The notes under the pieces were generated by a model, which did not search any database, was not told the DNA's origin, and was given only the letters and a program-made list of their open reading frames with translations. A stretch of DNA of 64,000 nucleotides from Lanius collurio (lineage: Eukaryota; Chordata; Aves; Passeriformes; Laniidae). A program made the position numbers and the translations under genes. The DNA is taken from positions 11,138,622 to 11,202,621 of the forward strand of contig JACBWW010000008.1 in the NCBI GenBank assembly GCA_020086605.1. The letters are read 5' to 3'. This document shows positions 1 to 13,625 of the stretch, one piece after another. How positions within the stretch are numbered: the stretch's first letter is position 1; every line of letters starts with the position of its first letter.

Positions 1-3000
1 ACCCTGCTCTCTTCCCGGTCCCCAGGCCCCCAAACCACCCAATCAGGAACAGGAATGGGGCACACGTGACATGGGGACAGGGACAGACCCGTACCCTGCA
101 GGGTCCCTCCCCGGGGACTTCAGGGGAGAGGCACCTCCACAGTCCCCAACACCTCTCAGCAGTGGCCGGCAAGGGCTGCCCCAGCCGAAGGGCAGCATGA
201 ACAGGCAAAGTGCGCAAGGGGGGAATGGCAACAGCCCAGCTCCTGGTGGAAACTTTAACTGAACTCTACTCAGAATGCTTGGCATAAACTGTCTCAGGTG
301 GGCCACTAGCAAATCGTGAAAAGAGGTAATCAGGTAGGTTTTTTCTCATTCTTACCTTTTGCAATCTGAGAACAGTGAAAGAGGACACCATCTAGCTAGA
401 AGGTTGCTAATTAATTCCTCCTAACCCAGGCACTGCAAAGCTTCTAGCTGCAAAGTACCTGCTTATCTAGGAGTAAGCACCAGATAGCATTTTAAGAACA
501 GGCTTCATTTGTTTTGAAAAATGCCATCAAAAAGACACAATCATCTCAAGATTTTCTCTATCAGCAGTGAGAAGAAGTGAAAGTAAAGCACCATCACTCT
601 TGCCTGACTAAATTTCAGAGCACCAACTTACCCTGCCCAGTGAGTCAGGTGAGAGGTCAGCATGCCAAAGGCATAGATGTTTTTAAAAGTATAATGAGAT
701 CTCCTATCTCTTAGCTGAACAAGTTTCCCTGAAATAAACTATTTCTGAACAAGTTGGAACAGGGTAGAGATGCCTTGCTGTAAGGGCAGGACCAAAATAC
801 AGTTGCAAGTGACATGCCAGTTTAAGACATGGGTAGCTAAAGCTCTTTAAAACCAAGGAAGCAAGACTGTTGTCTTAAGTGTCAGTTATCTTGGATCAAA
901 AGCTAAAAAAAGCTGCTTGGATATAGCAGTAACACAAGAGATGAGTCAAACACAAGAAACAATGGAAAAACACTCCACAAAAAGAGATCAGCACAGTTTT
1001 CATACATTCTCAAGCATTCTGTGAACAGCAATGGTTTGCCTACTAAGGCTGCTCTGTTAGTACTATCACAATATAAGTAACAAAAGTCCCAACAGCAAAA
1101 GTCAAAACTCCGGGCTGTCATTAGGCAGACACCTCCAGAAGTATCTTCTGAGACTTCTGCACTCAGCTGTAGCATTTTGAAGTGGCAAAGCGACACCACA
1201 ATCATTAAAAATGTAAAGGAAAAAATCCACCTGCATGAACAAAGATTCAATACTCCAGCATATGTTCCTCCTTTTCATTCCATTTATGACTGAGATGCCC
1301 CTCATTTTAGCTAGGACAAAAACCATGGATGTACTTAAATTCGTATTTGTTTTTTTTTTTTTAATGAAGAAGGACAAGTAATAACTGGTGCCACACCCAA
1401 AGTAGCTCTAATCTCATTGCATATTTCCAGGTACATCAGTAGCACTACTTCTCTTCATCTCTTCTTTACCCAGAGTAAAGCAGGAGCACTGAGACCACGT
1501 CTTCACAACTGCATAAGTGGACAACAGGCCAACTGGACAAACACAGGCAATAGAAATTATTTCTTTTTTTGGTGCTATCACCCTCTAGATCCACCACAGA
1601 GGTCAATGCACAGGAGATGTGCAGCCTAGCCAGCTGTGTTTTCTCACACAAATTTTTCATCCCTTTGTCCCCATCCTCTTCATTCTACCCACCCACACAG
1701 CAATTTCAGCCACCTCTCTTCCCCTGAAAAAAAAAAAAAATATCGTTTCTGGCTTTACCACAGCACACAAATTTCATTGAAATCTGAGAAGCAAGAATGT
1801 TCTACTTTGTTTGAACCTGAAGACACCTGCAGCTCAGTCTCAGGTGAGCAATTCAGAGCCAACAGCAAGAAAATGAAAATGTCAAGGACCAGATACTTTC
1901 TTAAAACAAACCAGACTTTGTGCTGGGCAAACAATAGGAATACTATTTGTTTTGCTTTCTTCTTTTGAAAGCAGAGACCCTCATTGTAGGATACATCATT
2001 CTCAGTTAATGAGTCCCTCTCTTCAAGCTCCTCTCTGACAAACTGACTAGCTTGAAGCCCTTCTATGGACAAGAAACCAGGAAAAGGTCAGCTAGAGGAC
2101 CCTGCAGATGCAGCAAGCTGGATCAAGAATGCCGATATCCAGAAGCCAGGCTGGGTAAGAAGATGCCCTCTGTTTGATTACCAGGCATTTCATACCAAGG
2201 CTATTCCATCTGAAGAACATTACAGAGAACAAAAAGCATAGGGACACATTTCCTACTACATTCTGTTACTTCTTTGAAAAAGCAATAAAATGCCCTGGTT
2301 TTGAGTGTGAGAATGAAGGCGAGTCCTTCCCTGCTTGGAATAAACACACTTGTGCACATTCCTTCCTTTCATGCTGTGTACATCTCTACTTGGCAGTGCA
2401 AGCTGTTGCAAGATGACTCAGCTTGTTACTGATTAACATCTCAATTTAAGTTTTTTCTGTGTGCCTCAATCCAACTCTCCTCATATCCATCAGGCATCCT
2501 GACACCACGCATTTCTTTCCATTCTGCCCTCAGGTGCACCAGACAAATACTAACTCAATGGCCCAGAGTTCACCATGTACCACCAATTTTCTTCCCCTTG
2601 TCTCCAGAGTACAAACCCCTCTCCGTCAAGGTACACAGTGCTGCAGCACAACCCTTTCACATCCCCAAAGGCCCTGCAGGCAGCAGAAAAGGGTTGCCAC
2701 CCAGACTTCCACGCCTTCCTTTCCTTTCCCTCCATATGGAGTCAAGAAGAGGTGTCAGGTCAGGTATCTCCAGATACCTGATAGATACTGGCAGCTGAGC
2801 CACCATGCAATGTATCACCACTTGTTTCTGGAGAGCAAGGCCTGACCTTCTTGCCCAGAGAGGGGGTGTGTGCACATACAGGTTGGGGAGTTACTTTAGG
2901 GTGACTGAAAAACACGGTAGTTCAAATACAGAGCAAGGAAAACCCATGTATATCAGTTTTGGGTATATTTCACCCACATAAAATTTGTATAGAAAAAAAA

Positions 3001-5517
3001 CCCAACCTGTTCATAAATATTGAAGAGAAGGTATCCATCCTTCATAATGGGACTGCTGTCTTGAATAGTCATACAGAGCCATGTGTTCTCATGGACAAAA
3101 GAAATCATCCCCCAAAGAAGCTTTCTTATAACAGCTTCTAAAAAGTGACGTTATCCAGACACTACCTCACTGCCTTGCACCCTGACCTCCCCTCCCACCT
3201 TCTCCTCAGGCATCAACACAAGCTTACTCAGCTTGATTTCCTCATAGAACACATTCCCTAGCTGAAGACCACCTCTATCTGTGCCTGCAGCTCATGCTTC
3301 TCCCACCAGCACAGGCATGCACACACCCATCCCAAGAACAGCACCTTACCTGTGTTCCAGGGAACAAAGGAATCCCAGGCACAGGATCTTACCTCTTCTC
3401 TCACTCTACTCCCACAGCATGGCATTTCCAATAAAATATTTACAAACATGCAGATGCACAAGCTGTGAACGCTGCCAAGTCCCACCCAGGGGGTCTTACT
3501 TTACTGCATTTTTGCATGGCACGATGAGCACCTGTAAACCCTGCAATTCCCAGCAGCCCTGAGAGCAGTGCACACACGAAGTCACATCTCCAAAGTGTCA
3601 CAAAGCCTCCAAAGGCCAAGGCAGTGCCAAGGGACATGCAAGCTGTCTTTCAGACACAGAGGTAGAGAGAAGGCAAAGAGAGAAGTAAGTCTCTGTCGAC
3701 AGTGGAAGCTTGTTTGCTGCTTTCAGAATTATATCAGGAGATGAGCTAAGACACCTTGTGCCACCTGCATGCAACTTACTGGCACACCTGATCTAATTTC
3801 CAAATGTGATCTTTAACAGTCCATGCAGGCTGCTCTGTAAAATTAGCAGTGTCAACCCCAGTATTGTTCGGGTTATAGGCAAAAACCACTCCTGTGCCAG
3901 GACCACTCAGTCACAATAAATATCAGACAATATTTACATATGCATCAAACCCACAGTTTGGCAAAAAAATAATTCCAAGAGTGCTTTGATCCTCTGACAA
4001 ATCATTTCCTGATTAAAGTTGAAACAACAAAAAAGGACTTTGGACACCAACCAGCTGTCACACTTGTGTTGTGAGCTGGCACTAAATCCCACAAAGCCCA
4101 GGAGGAAAGATTTAGGTGGTGGGAGGGAAGCAAAGGGCCTATTTGCATTCACAGCATGCGGGAAGTTCCTTCTGAAGAGGCAATTCCTTCTCTTGCTACC
4201 TATCTGAAGCAAGCAACAGGGATCCATGAAAGTTTACCAAAATGAAAGCAAGCAACTGCAGGACACTCTGGCAATACTGAAGCTGAAGTATTGCAAAACT
4301 TGCTGGATGTACTACAGCTGGGGATGTTATGTGCTAGAGGAGATTTCTTTTTGGTTGGTTTTGGGGTTTTTTTTTGTTTTGTTGGTTTGTTTTTTGGTTG
4401 TTTTTTTTTTTTTTTTGCTTTGCTCTCCAAAGGATGCTTAGAAACTGACAAATTTCTAAATGCAATGACCCATTTGAAACCTCTGGGCCTGAGCTGAGAG
4501 GAAAACAAAAAATGAGCTTAACAAAGATCTGAGACAGCAGCTGGGAAAAGCAAAGGCAGAGCTGGGGTCTAGTAGTCATCTCCTTTTTTCCTACTAAAAT
4601 GAAACATTCACAGTTACTCATAACTATAAAATAAGGTCCTGATGCTAGCTAGAACACTTCTTTCAACATTCTTCATCAGATATGTCTCTCAGTTATTAAT
4701 ATTTACCCGTGCTTCTACTGGCAAATAGAGAATTTGGCAATTAAAAAGAAATGCAGCTTGGGGGGATGCAGATTAGAAGAATATTTTGCTACATAGTTCT
4801 GGTATGATGAACACTTAATTAAAAGGCACCAAGAAAACCCAAACATTATTAATCCAACGCGCTGAAAGAAACAGTCCACAAAACGAAATAATTTCTTCCA
4901 AGCTTCATCCTCATTTTAATATTGATGAGTTTTATCATCAGGCTTTCAGAAATTGGTTCCATCATCTCATTAAATCAAGAGGCCATAATACACAAAATAA
5001 AAAAGAAGAGACTGACTAACCCTTGAGATGCTCTTAATGCCTTGATGTTTATTAACTTATTTTTACTAGACATGTCATAAAACTGAACTTTGAAACTTCT
5101 CCTTATGACAGACTTGTTAGTATTCTTTCTCATTAAAACAAGTTTTAAAACAAGGCAGGCAACTCTCAGATGTGCTGCTTGACCTGCCACCTGCCTACTT
5201 CTTACGAGATCAGTATGTTCAATCTTCGAAGCACAAAGGGACCAACTTGATCAAACTCATGCCTGGCACTTTGAACTGCCTCACACCAGATCCAGAGCTG
5301 ACATTACTCCAAGCCTTTCACAGGGCTCTGTTGTGATGCAAATAAAGTACAATCCCCAGACACAAAAAAAAGTCATTAAACCGGAATTAGGAGCTATAAG
5401 TAACTGGCAAGCTGAAGAAAAAAAAAAAATATCCGGGTTAAAAGGAACACCAAGGAAAGGCCTACGCAGAGAGTGGGAGACGGCTGTTTACAATTACACT
5501 TCAGCAAACACAAGGGA
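1..5517. other. Non-coding region, presumed KANK1 intron
   Basis: No coding exon or RNA gene recognised on either strand. The first 270 bases are GC-rich but CpG-poor and contain a 12-bp palindrome ACCCTGCAGGGT at about 93-104. T/G-rich low-complexity sequence lies at 4,350-4,418, and short A-runs at 1,351-1,362 and 1,727-1,740. Open frames here are short and look random. Assignment to KANK1 is inferred only from gene order. Confidence 0.4.
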
Positions 5518-5742
5518 GCGGGTATGAGGCCCGCAGTGCCCCGCAGCAGGCAGCCTCCCCTTCACCCTTCCCCGCCGGCGGACAGACGGTGCCACCCCGC
5601 TCTGCCCGCGGGCCGGGGGCACTGACCGCGCTGCAGCCCCGCACCCTCCTGCTCGCCCACCCGGCACACTGCCGGCAGGCGAGGCTAGTGCCAGCAGCAA
5701 GCCGGCTCCGGGAGCGACCCGGAGCCAGCGCCAGCCAAGCTC
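5518..5742. promoter_or_regulatory. Small CpG-dense block, possible alternative promoter
   Basis: About 225 bp that is markedly GC-rich with frequent CpG (GCCCGCGGGCCGGGGG, CCGGCTCCGGGAGCGACCCG), standing out from AT-rich flanks. Unmethylated CpG clusters in vertebrate genomes mostly mark promoters. Overlapping open frames on both strands follow from the base composition. It may be an internal alternative promoter of KANK1; the direction is not clear. Confidence 0.4.
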
Positions 5743-8700
5743 CCAGCAGCTCCACAGCTGCTGGCCAAACAGGGAATTGAGCAAACTGGGCAACGGCAGA
5801 GGAAACACTCACATGCTATGAGGTCAGGAGTTAAAATATCTCCATGACCTGCAACTTCCATCATGAACAAGGGCTGATAAATGCCAGAGCCTTGGGGAAT
5901 ACAAACTCATTTACAAAATAAGACCCATCCAGGCTCTGATGCAATTTCTGTCACTTCCAAGAGACAACAAGATAAAAGTAAGGAGGTTTTCCTTCATTCT
6001 GGGAAAAAAACCCAAACAAACACACACCACCACCCCCAAAAAAAAGAGAACAAAACAAATCATGATTTAAAATGACGTTTTCCAGAAGAGACCAAGGAAA
6101 TAGATGGGGCTGGTGGAGACTTCCTATATCAGAGAAAAGCTCAGCACGCCAGTCTAGCAGGACAAACACTACCTCTTTTTTCATGATAAGAAAGTTAACT
6201 AGGAGCCTCTTTGCCTGTAACTCCATCTTCAACATCAGCACTAATCACCTCATCCATCAGCACCATCCAACTTCTGTCCTGATCGGGCCATCCAAGATGA
6301 ATTGCAAATCAATCATGCAGCACAACAGCCTTCTTTCCACAGTAGCAAATCATAATTCATACAGGAGTAGCCCCAACACAAATTGGGGCTATTCCTGACC
6401 CAGAACACATGCGGTCCTGTAACAACCAGCTATGAGTTAACATGTTGACAGTGAAAGGAAATCAAGAGACCTGTTCAAAAAAAAAATCATACATAAATCA
6501 GGCTAGAAGACTGTTCACAGCTAAGAAAACACTAGATTCCTGCAGAAAGCAGGAAGAGCTTAAAAGAGCAAGCATGTGCTTTGTGCCACAGGCACAGCTG
6601 GTCACAGCCCATGGCCAGAGGAGAGGGCAAGTGAGGGGGCTAGTTCACAGCCTCCACTACCCAGCTGCAAACATGAGTACTCACTAAAGCAACCATGGCA
6701 CTTTAAGCATTTCTGCTCTGACCCCTGGCCACTACATGGTTTATCCCAGGTTGTATTCTGCTGAGAAGATGACAAAAGAGCAAGTTCTCAGAAACTCAGG
6801 GACAAGACAAGGTCATGCTAACATTCCTTGCCAGAAAAAGTTCTTTCTGCACACTGCCAAGAAGCAGTATGTATAGCTTTTATTAGCTACACAAACTTTC
6901 TGTGCAATGCTGAGCCTTGAACTTGGTACCAAGAATAGGCCAGTATATCTTCTTTTTCCATTTCCAAACTAGAACATTTTGTAAGACTGCAACAGTCTTA
7001 AAAAGTCATGGCAGTTGCCCACTGCTGCTGTGTTATAGTGAGAAGCAGCTGTGTCCTTTTTTTTCCCCCTCAATTCCAATGAGGAGAAAAGGAACTGCAC
7101 TACTGGCTCATTACTCCTGCAACAGTGCCATGAGACAAAGTTCAAAACTAGCAGAAATTTGATGACAGGCTGAAAATGTGAAGCAAAGGACAGTTTCTCA
7201 AGAAAAAGTTATACTTGTCAGATTAGACAGAGGAGCCTGAATTCTATCAGAGACAGCTCTTTCACTTCTCCCTTTTATTTCTTCCATTTTCTTCTTGGTG
7301 ACCCCCCCCTTCTCTGTATTGTCTTGGAGACTTTGATTGAACAGAGCAAGCATTCAGGGGCAGGGTGAAAGAGGAGGAGCAGGCATGACTTGATGGGCAG
7401 TGAACAAAATGTGTGCTAGATAGAAAAGTTACAGGAAATAAAAGGAGTCTGGAGGGCTGAGACAGAGTAATAGCAAAAGCATGAGAACAGCCAAGATGCT
7501 TCACAGACATGTCTGGGCAAATATTCAAGGCCACGAGGTAAAACTACCAGAAGCCAGGAGTTACATTATGCTTCTTTGTACTGCAGTAAAACCTACCCTG
7601 AACATCTCCAGGGAGGGACCCATAGGCAACACCACAACTTCCACTCCAGTGACTTATTCAGAGATGGGAGAAACCAGCTGTGTTAGACATCCAGGGCTCC
7701 CCTAATCCCTCTTAATCAATAAGCAGCTGGTAATCAACTTGACTTAAGATGAGGCAATGGGCACAGATGGGCAATGAACTCACAAGGTTAGTCATGAGGG
7801 TGGCTGGCCAGCATGGACTAGTTAGAGCTGTGCATTGAGCATGTTTAACCTCCAGTATCAAAACCAGTATTTCCAGCAAGGGTATTTTCAGCCTCTTCAT
7901 ATCTCTGCAATGCAGTCAGAAACTTCCTGGTAACTCCCAGAATTATTCTCTAATTCTCCAAAACCAGCAGGAAGTTGATTTCAGTTTTTCTGAGGAGACT
8001 GCTGAAACCTGCATCGTCATGAGCTGCTTAGCCATCCTGCTCTGGGCAGATGATATTCTCTGTGTGGCAGATGGGGAGAAGTATCATATCAGGTATCTGA
8101 CTCGAATTTACCTCTGTATGCAAGTCCAAACCACTTCAGCCATGGTCATTCTCTTTCTAGCAAAAGCCAGGATAATATACTGCAGTTAAATCCGTACCTG
8201 AAAGCCACCACTACTTTAATTAGATTCAGTCAAATCCAGGTCTTTACAGTCTAGACGTGGTTTAGCAAGTGCTTTTATGTGAGTAATTCATTAAGAGAGA
8301 ACACATGTGAAGTTCTATCTGGAACTTAGCTCAGTTTTGGCGAAAAAATAGCTGGATTTTGACAGACCAAGCAGTCCAACTTAAATATTCAAGTATCAGT
8401 CCAAAGGAAAATGTTCCTCCTTGAGCCTAATGCTTTTCCAAAGTTTAGCCAGCCACAAAAGGCTTTCCATTCAGAGCAAGAGCATTGAACAAGACAATTT
8501 TTTTAACACAGTACAGACATGAATCTTGAGGCAACACAGAATACAGACTCCATCCCTCACTCTGGCCCTTCCTACAGTCTCTGTAATACTCTGTGTTTTC
8601 AACAAAGGTCCAGAGATTAATACAAAAGAGAGCGAAAAAGCACACATGGAGTAACTACTGCTTCTGACCTGTGATACATAAACACTGGTCACACACCTAT

Positions 8701-11700
8701 TTACAGCAGCTTTATGCAGGAATGTCAGGGCAGCTTTGTGGCTTGACAACTTCTGAACTGAAATCAAAGTGATGAGATGCTCCAGCTCCAACAAAGTCAG
8801 TTTGACTAAGTTTTACTACAAAATACAAAATGGCTGTTAGCTGACAGCCAATAAAATTGTTAGTGCTCCTAGCTGTGTGTAAATACATTACTGCTATTTT
8901 TTATTTGCGCAAAGAATCTCTGGCTTAGCACTAGTAAGACATAGGAAACAGCCCACTGTTTCTGAAGACTGGATGTGCAAGAAAGTGCCTTACGTATCCA
9001 GCTGGTTCTTCTACAGGGCAACAGCAGTATCACAGGCCACACAGTCCGCCTTCCTTGCAATGAGGCTCTCTCAGCACTGATGCAAGAATAGCTGTAACTG
9101 GACACTGTGGTAAAAGAATATTAGTTCAATTAACAGTTGCACTTGAATGCACCAACGTGCATAAAGCAACCCATAAATCATCTCATTGTCACTCAGAATT
9201 GAAGAGAATTGTTATTTTCTGAAACATAGTAAGGAAACAACCCTGGCTCACTTTTTGTGATGCAAATTAGCAAGTTGCTGGGAGGAAGAGGTGGGGAGGA
9301 AAATTCTTTTAACTGAAATGACAATGAAACTTCCTCCCTACATAATAGTCACAGACACCAGCTCCAATGGAGTCTCCTCCAGGACCCAAACATTCTCCTT
9401 CAGCCCGAGCACAGCCAACCCTCTGGCTCCTGACCGCACATTCTCCTCGTTGCCGCATCTGCCATCTCACTCACTTGCAGTCACCTAAGAGACCGTGAAC
9501 CACTCAGAACAGCCACCAAATGGGTAACACGAGGGGACATAAATCGCGGCTCTTCCACGACGATGTAGCTACCGGGAAACTTTTTTACCGAGCAGTAACA
9601 GCCTCCAAAGCAAAACATCATCCCAAATGAAATGCAGCTCAGGAATGTGAGCTATGTGGACAGGGGGGCTCTGATGGATATAAAGGGAGGACAGGGGCAG
9701 GCAGGCTGCTTTCACAACAGCGGTTTCCTAGCCAGAGCAGAGGACCAGCTTAGCCGCCTCCCTCATCCCACTGCATGCACGCAGAGCTCGGGAACGTGAG
9801 CAATGCGGACTGGGGGCCAGGGGGCCTTGCTGCCCGGGAGAGAGGGATGGGAGGGGGTACCAGGGGAGCAACACAAGAAGACCAAGAGGCAGCTGGGGTT
9901 GCTGCAGAATTGTAGGGCTCCTTTTGGGGGGGCAGGGGGAAATCTGTGGATGGGTGGAAAGGCTCAGCTGCAGGCTGCAAATCAACAAGGGTTCCTTCCT
10001 GTCCCGGTCACCCTGTGCTCATGGAAACAAAACTTCAAATGTAGCTTTGCAATAAACCTGTCATTAATTCTACCAGCTAAAACAAACTGCAGGCCCCTCC
10101 TGGTTTTGGGCTAGTTGCTGGTATGAAAAAATATACCTGCATTAAGACTAATAAACACATGTACTTAACACATCCTGAGCCAGAGATTTAATATTCAGCT
10201 GTACAAGCACAAACCTTCTCTCCCCCAGGCTAACGAAAGATGGAGTTGCTACAGGTAACAGCCCTTAAACCCTGTCAAGTCTGCTTCAGCCAAAACCAAC
10301 AATCCCTTACAATGTGAACAATATTCTGTCAAGAAGCTTAAAAATAAGCAGTTGAAGAACTCTATTTTATTTCAACCATATTTTCTTGATCCCCACATCC
10401 TGGTCCAGCCACTAAGTGACTGAGCACTGCCCATCTGGCTAGTGCAGCAGCTTCCCAGGAGGGGCACCTCCCACTGCCGGGTCTCGCCGGAGTGAGCACC
10501 GACTGCATCTCCTTAGCACGCCTACCGCATAACTCGTGACAGTCATGATGTGTGCACGGATACAAAGAAGGGTTTGTTTTCCTTAAATTTCCTCGGTGAG
10601 GAGGCTGCCGGCAGGCAGTAGCGTTTTCGTTGATGTGATCCTGCAAGATTGCTTAAAAACATGACAGTGGGCACAAGTAGCAGCAGTGATGGGATGAGAA
10701 ACTGCAAGAAAAACACAGAGACATAAAGACTCAGTGCTGAATCACAGATGGGATCAGGATCAAGGCAACTTCCACTACATATCAGAATCCATGCCTACTT
10801 GATAAAGAATCCCATGGGTAAAGCAGCCCATAACGCCACAAGAACAAAGTAAGAAGCATACATCAAGTTTGTCAGCCCAGTTAAATGATGCTGGACAAGA
10901 TACATGAACTGCAGCTAATCATGCACCTCTTTGTTTCAGAGCGATTTCATCTTAGTCATGCAGGTGGTTATACCATCTTCAAATGTTACCACTTGTCATG
11001 CACAGAAAGCCATCTGAGTAGGCTGCTGCTAAAACACAAGTTGAGAAAAATGGCCAGTGATGCCAGAGTAAGACTAGCATTCATCTGAGGAAAGAAAATC
11101 CTCCAAGGATTTATACTTCAGAAAAAAAAAGAAAGCAGCAACTTGAAAGTTTAAGAACAAGTTCAGCCCCACATATCAGGAAGGAATGGAACTTAAGCTA
11201 AAAATCTCTTCTTGTATTGCATTTTTTAAGTCTTAAGATTAGTCTGGGAAAAAGACTATTGTTTTAAAAGTGAAGTTATTAATTGAAAAATGTGAAGTGT
11301 GCTTTTTAAAAAAATACCGTAAAGTAGCTTAATTCTAATCTCATTCATGTAAATCCAGACTGAACACCTGAAAAGAGCCAGATGACTTTCAATGCCTTAA
11401 AAAATGGAAGGAAAAAAAAACCCCAAACCTGCTTCCCCTGCTTAGGACCCCTAACATTTTACAGTTTGATTTGGATTTTGTCCCCTTCTCTCCTTTTTGG
11501 GTTGTTTGTGCAAAACTAGGTATTATGAACAGTTTAGAGCAACTTGAAAACTTACATTCTATTAACTTCACTGTGAAGCAGCTTCAAAACTGAGCAGTGA
11601 CAAGTGCTTTTCATTCAGCAAGCTCATTTCCTTTTGCTAGACTCTACAAGACAAGATGCAACTGCCAGACAGAGAGAAAGCTGAAAAATACAGAGCAGCA

Positions 11701-13370
11701 TGAGAAGGGCTCTGAAAAGCACAGGACGCTATCGAAATTCTGCTTCAATATAGCTGTAAAATCCCACCTTGGTAAAGTTGCACAACATCCAGATGAAGTT
11801 TTGACAAATGTCCTCTGCTTTCTTAGGATCTCTCCAGCCATTCTCCACCCATATTTTACTTCTGCTCTCTTGTGCACTTACACCACACAGAACAAAAAAG
11901 CTAAGCCTGGCCTGCCAAATTACTTCTGCTTCCTGTCCCTGTTTGCCCCAGAAACCCAATTACAAAGCTAACTCATGCTACTGGAGCCTGCAGGGATGTG
12001 CACTCACACTCAGCTACATGACAGGTTGCAATGAACGAACAGCCTGATTTTCACCCTGGCTTGGTATCTGAAATGTCCATGATGCACACTGAAGTTACCT
12101 ATTGCAAAATGGCAGACACATCTGGGTGTATCTGTGGTTAATTGGAGTGAAAAGTCAGATTCCAACATATGAGTCATTATCCACTGAAGCACTCTGCTTG
12201 AAAACAAAACAAACAAACAAACCCCCCACAGTAGGACTGACCCCTGATAGCAACACCAGTTTCTACTCTGAAGAAAGATTCAGCTAAACTAAACATCTTC
12301 TCTTAGCAGGTATTTTGCTGTGTCTATTGAGGTAGATACACTCTGGGGGAAAAAAAAAAACAACAAAGCTCTGCTCTAGTGCAGCTCTCTGAAAACTGAA
12401 CTGCAGTGGGAAGTAAATTATGTCGTAACATATCAGTCTACTAGCGCTGCAAAGGGTACTGAAGAATTGAAACAGGACAACCTGACTACTAACAGGGGGG
12501 TTAATAACAAAGCACTGGTGAGAAAATAGCCACAACCTTAAACTGAGTTCACCAAGCTGCAAAACAGAGAGGACCTATCAACTCTTTCATTCTGATTTCT
12601 CTTTTGTTGGAAGTCCGGAAATTGGGAGAAAAATTCTGCAATATTGTTTCATTTAGTAACTATGAATGAGTCAAATGCCCATGCTTTTGCCTCACGATCA
12701 ATATCTCGACTGTCCTTTGTTACTTTTCATATTCTAATTTTAAAACACTCTAAAATGTCTACATAAATAGAGAGAAAGGCTCCGTAGTCTGAATCCAAAT
12801 GTTACTTTCCCCAGTCACTGCACCCTTTGGCAAATTCCCTCCGGGGAAATACTTCAGAGCCACATAAAACACTCAGGTATGTATCTTTCTTTCACTGTCC
12901 AAGCTAGATTAGTTCGGTATAACTCTCAGAGATTCTCTGCATCACCATATGCTGAGACAGGAGAGCATCATTTGCAGAGAGTTCACTGTTTGGTGTCTGA
13001 GGTCCTTGGGGACTTTTTGACACAGCTCTTCGAAAACAGCTCAGGAATGAGCACCATCCTTTTCTCATTTAACAGCTCATGAAGTGAATGAAAACACTGT
13101 GATGGAAGCCCCACCATGCACAGCCATGTTTATGCACCTAAACAAACACATTCAACCTCTGACATTGTCTCACTTCAGGGAAGGCTTCCAGCCGTTAACT
13201 GGGAAAACAGTTGCGGTTTAAAAAAAAAAAAAATCAGAATAGCTCGGAGGAGATAATTGTTTCAAACTAAACTCTTCATTTTTGAGACTAACAGGTTGCA
13301 GGCTGGTGGCATGATGAGTAGAAAATGCAAGATAAGGAGCTCTCCCAGTCCCACCCCCAAAGCAGGGTTT
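5743..13370. other. Non-coding region, presumed KANK1 intron
   Basis: No gene recognised. Features seen: a possible 61-nt minus-strand exon at 5,813-5,873 bounded by an AG and GTGAGT (weak); a TATAAAG at 9,679-9,685 on the plus strand in a G-rich context without other promoter support; and scattered A-runs. The 3' part (11,100-11,400) is AT-rich. Confidence 0.4.
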
Positions 13371-13395
13371 TGATGATCAGTGTTTCTGATCATCA
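13371..13395. repeat. Perfect 10-bp inverted repeat with 5-nt loop
   Basis: TGATGATCAG and CTGATCATCA are exact reverse complements separated by TGTTT. It could form a short hairpin; there is no poly(U) or other context to give it a function. Confidence 0.85.
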
Positions 13396-13598
13396 TCTGC
13401 CAAAAAGGTTCTAATAGACCAAAGTTTAAAACACATCACATGGATTTCCAACTGCTCACAGGATCAGGAGGCAATCCCAGTACCATGATTTCATGCCTAT
13501 TAATTTCTGAAATATCCCTGCACTACCGCTGAGGTTTCCCACCCTTCTCATAGTATGTTGGCACAGCCCGTGGGACAATGTGCACACATCAAATAGCC

Positions 13599-13625
13599 GG
13601 GGCTGGGGGGAGGGAGGGAGGGAGG
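13599..13625 (+). repeat. G-rich tract with GGGA repeats (G-quadruplex motif)
   Basis: Runs of three to six G separated by one or two bases (GGGG CT GGGGGG A GGG A GGG A GGG) on the plus strand. This satisfies the standard four-G-tract pattern with very short loops. Confidence 0.8.

Noticed and set aside
9679..9685. TATAAAG on the plus strand as a core promoter
   Set aside because: A lone TATA-like heptamer with no exon, CpG island or other element downstream.
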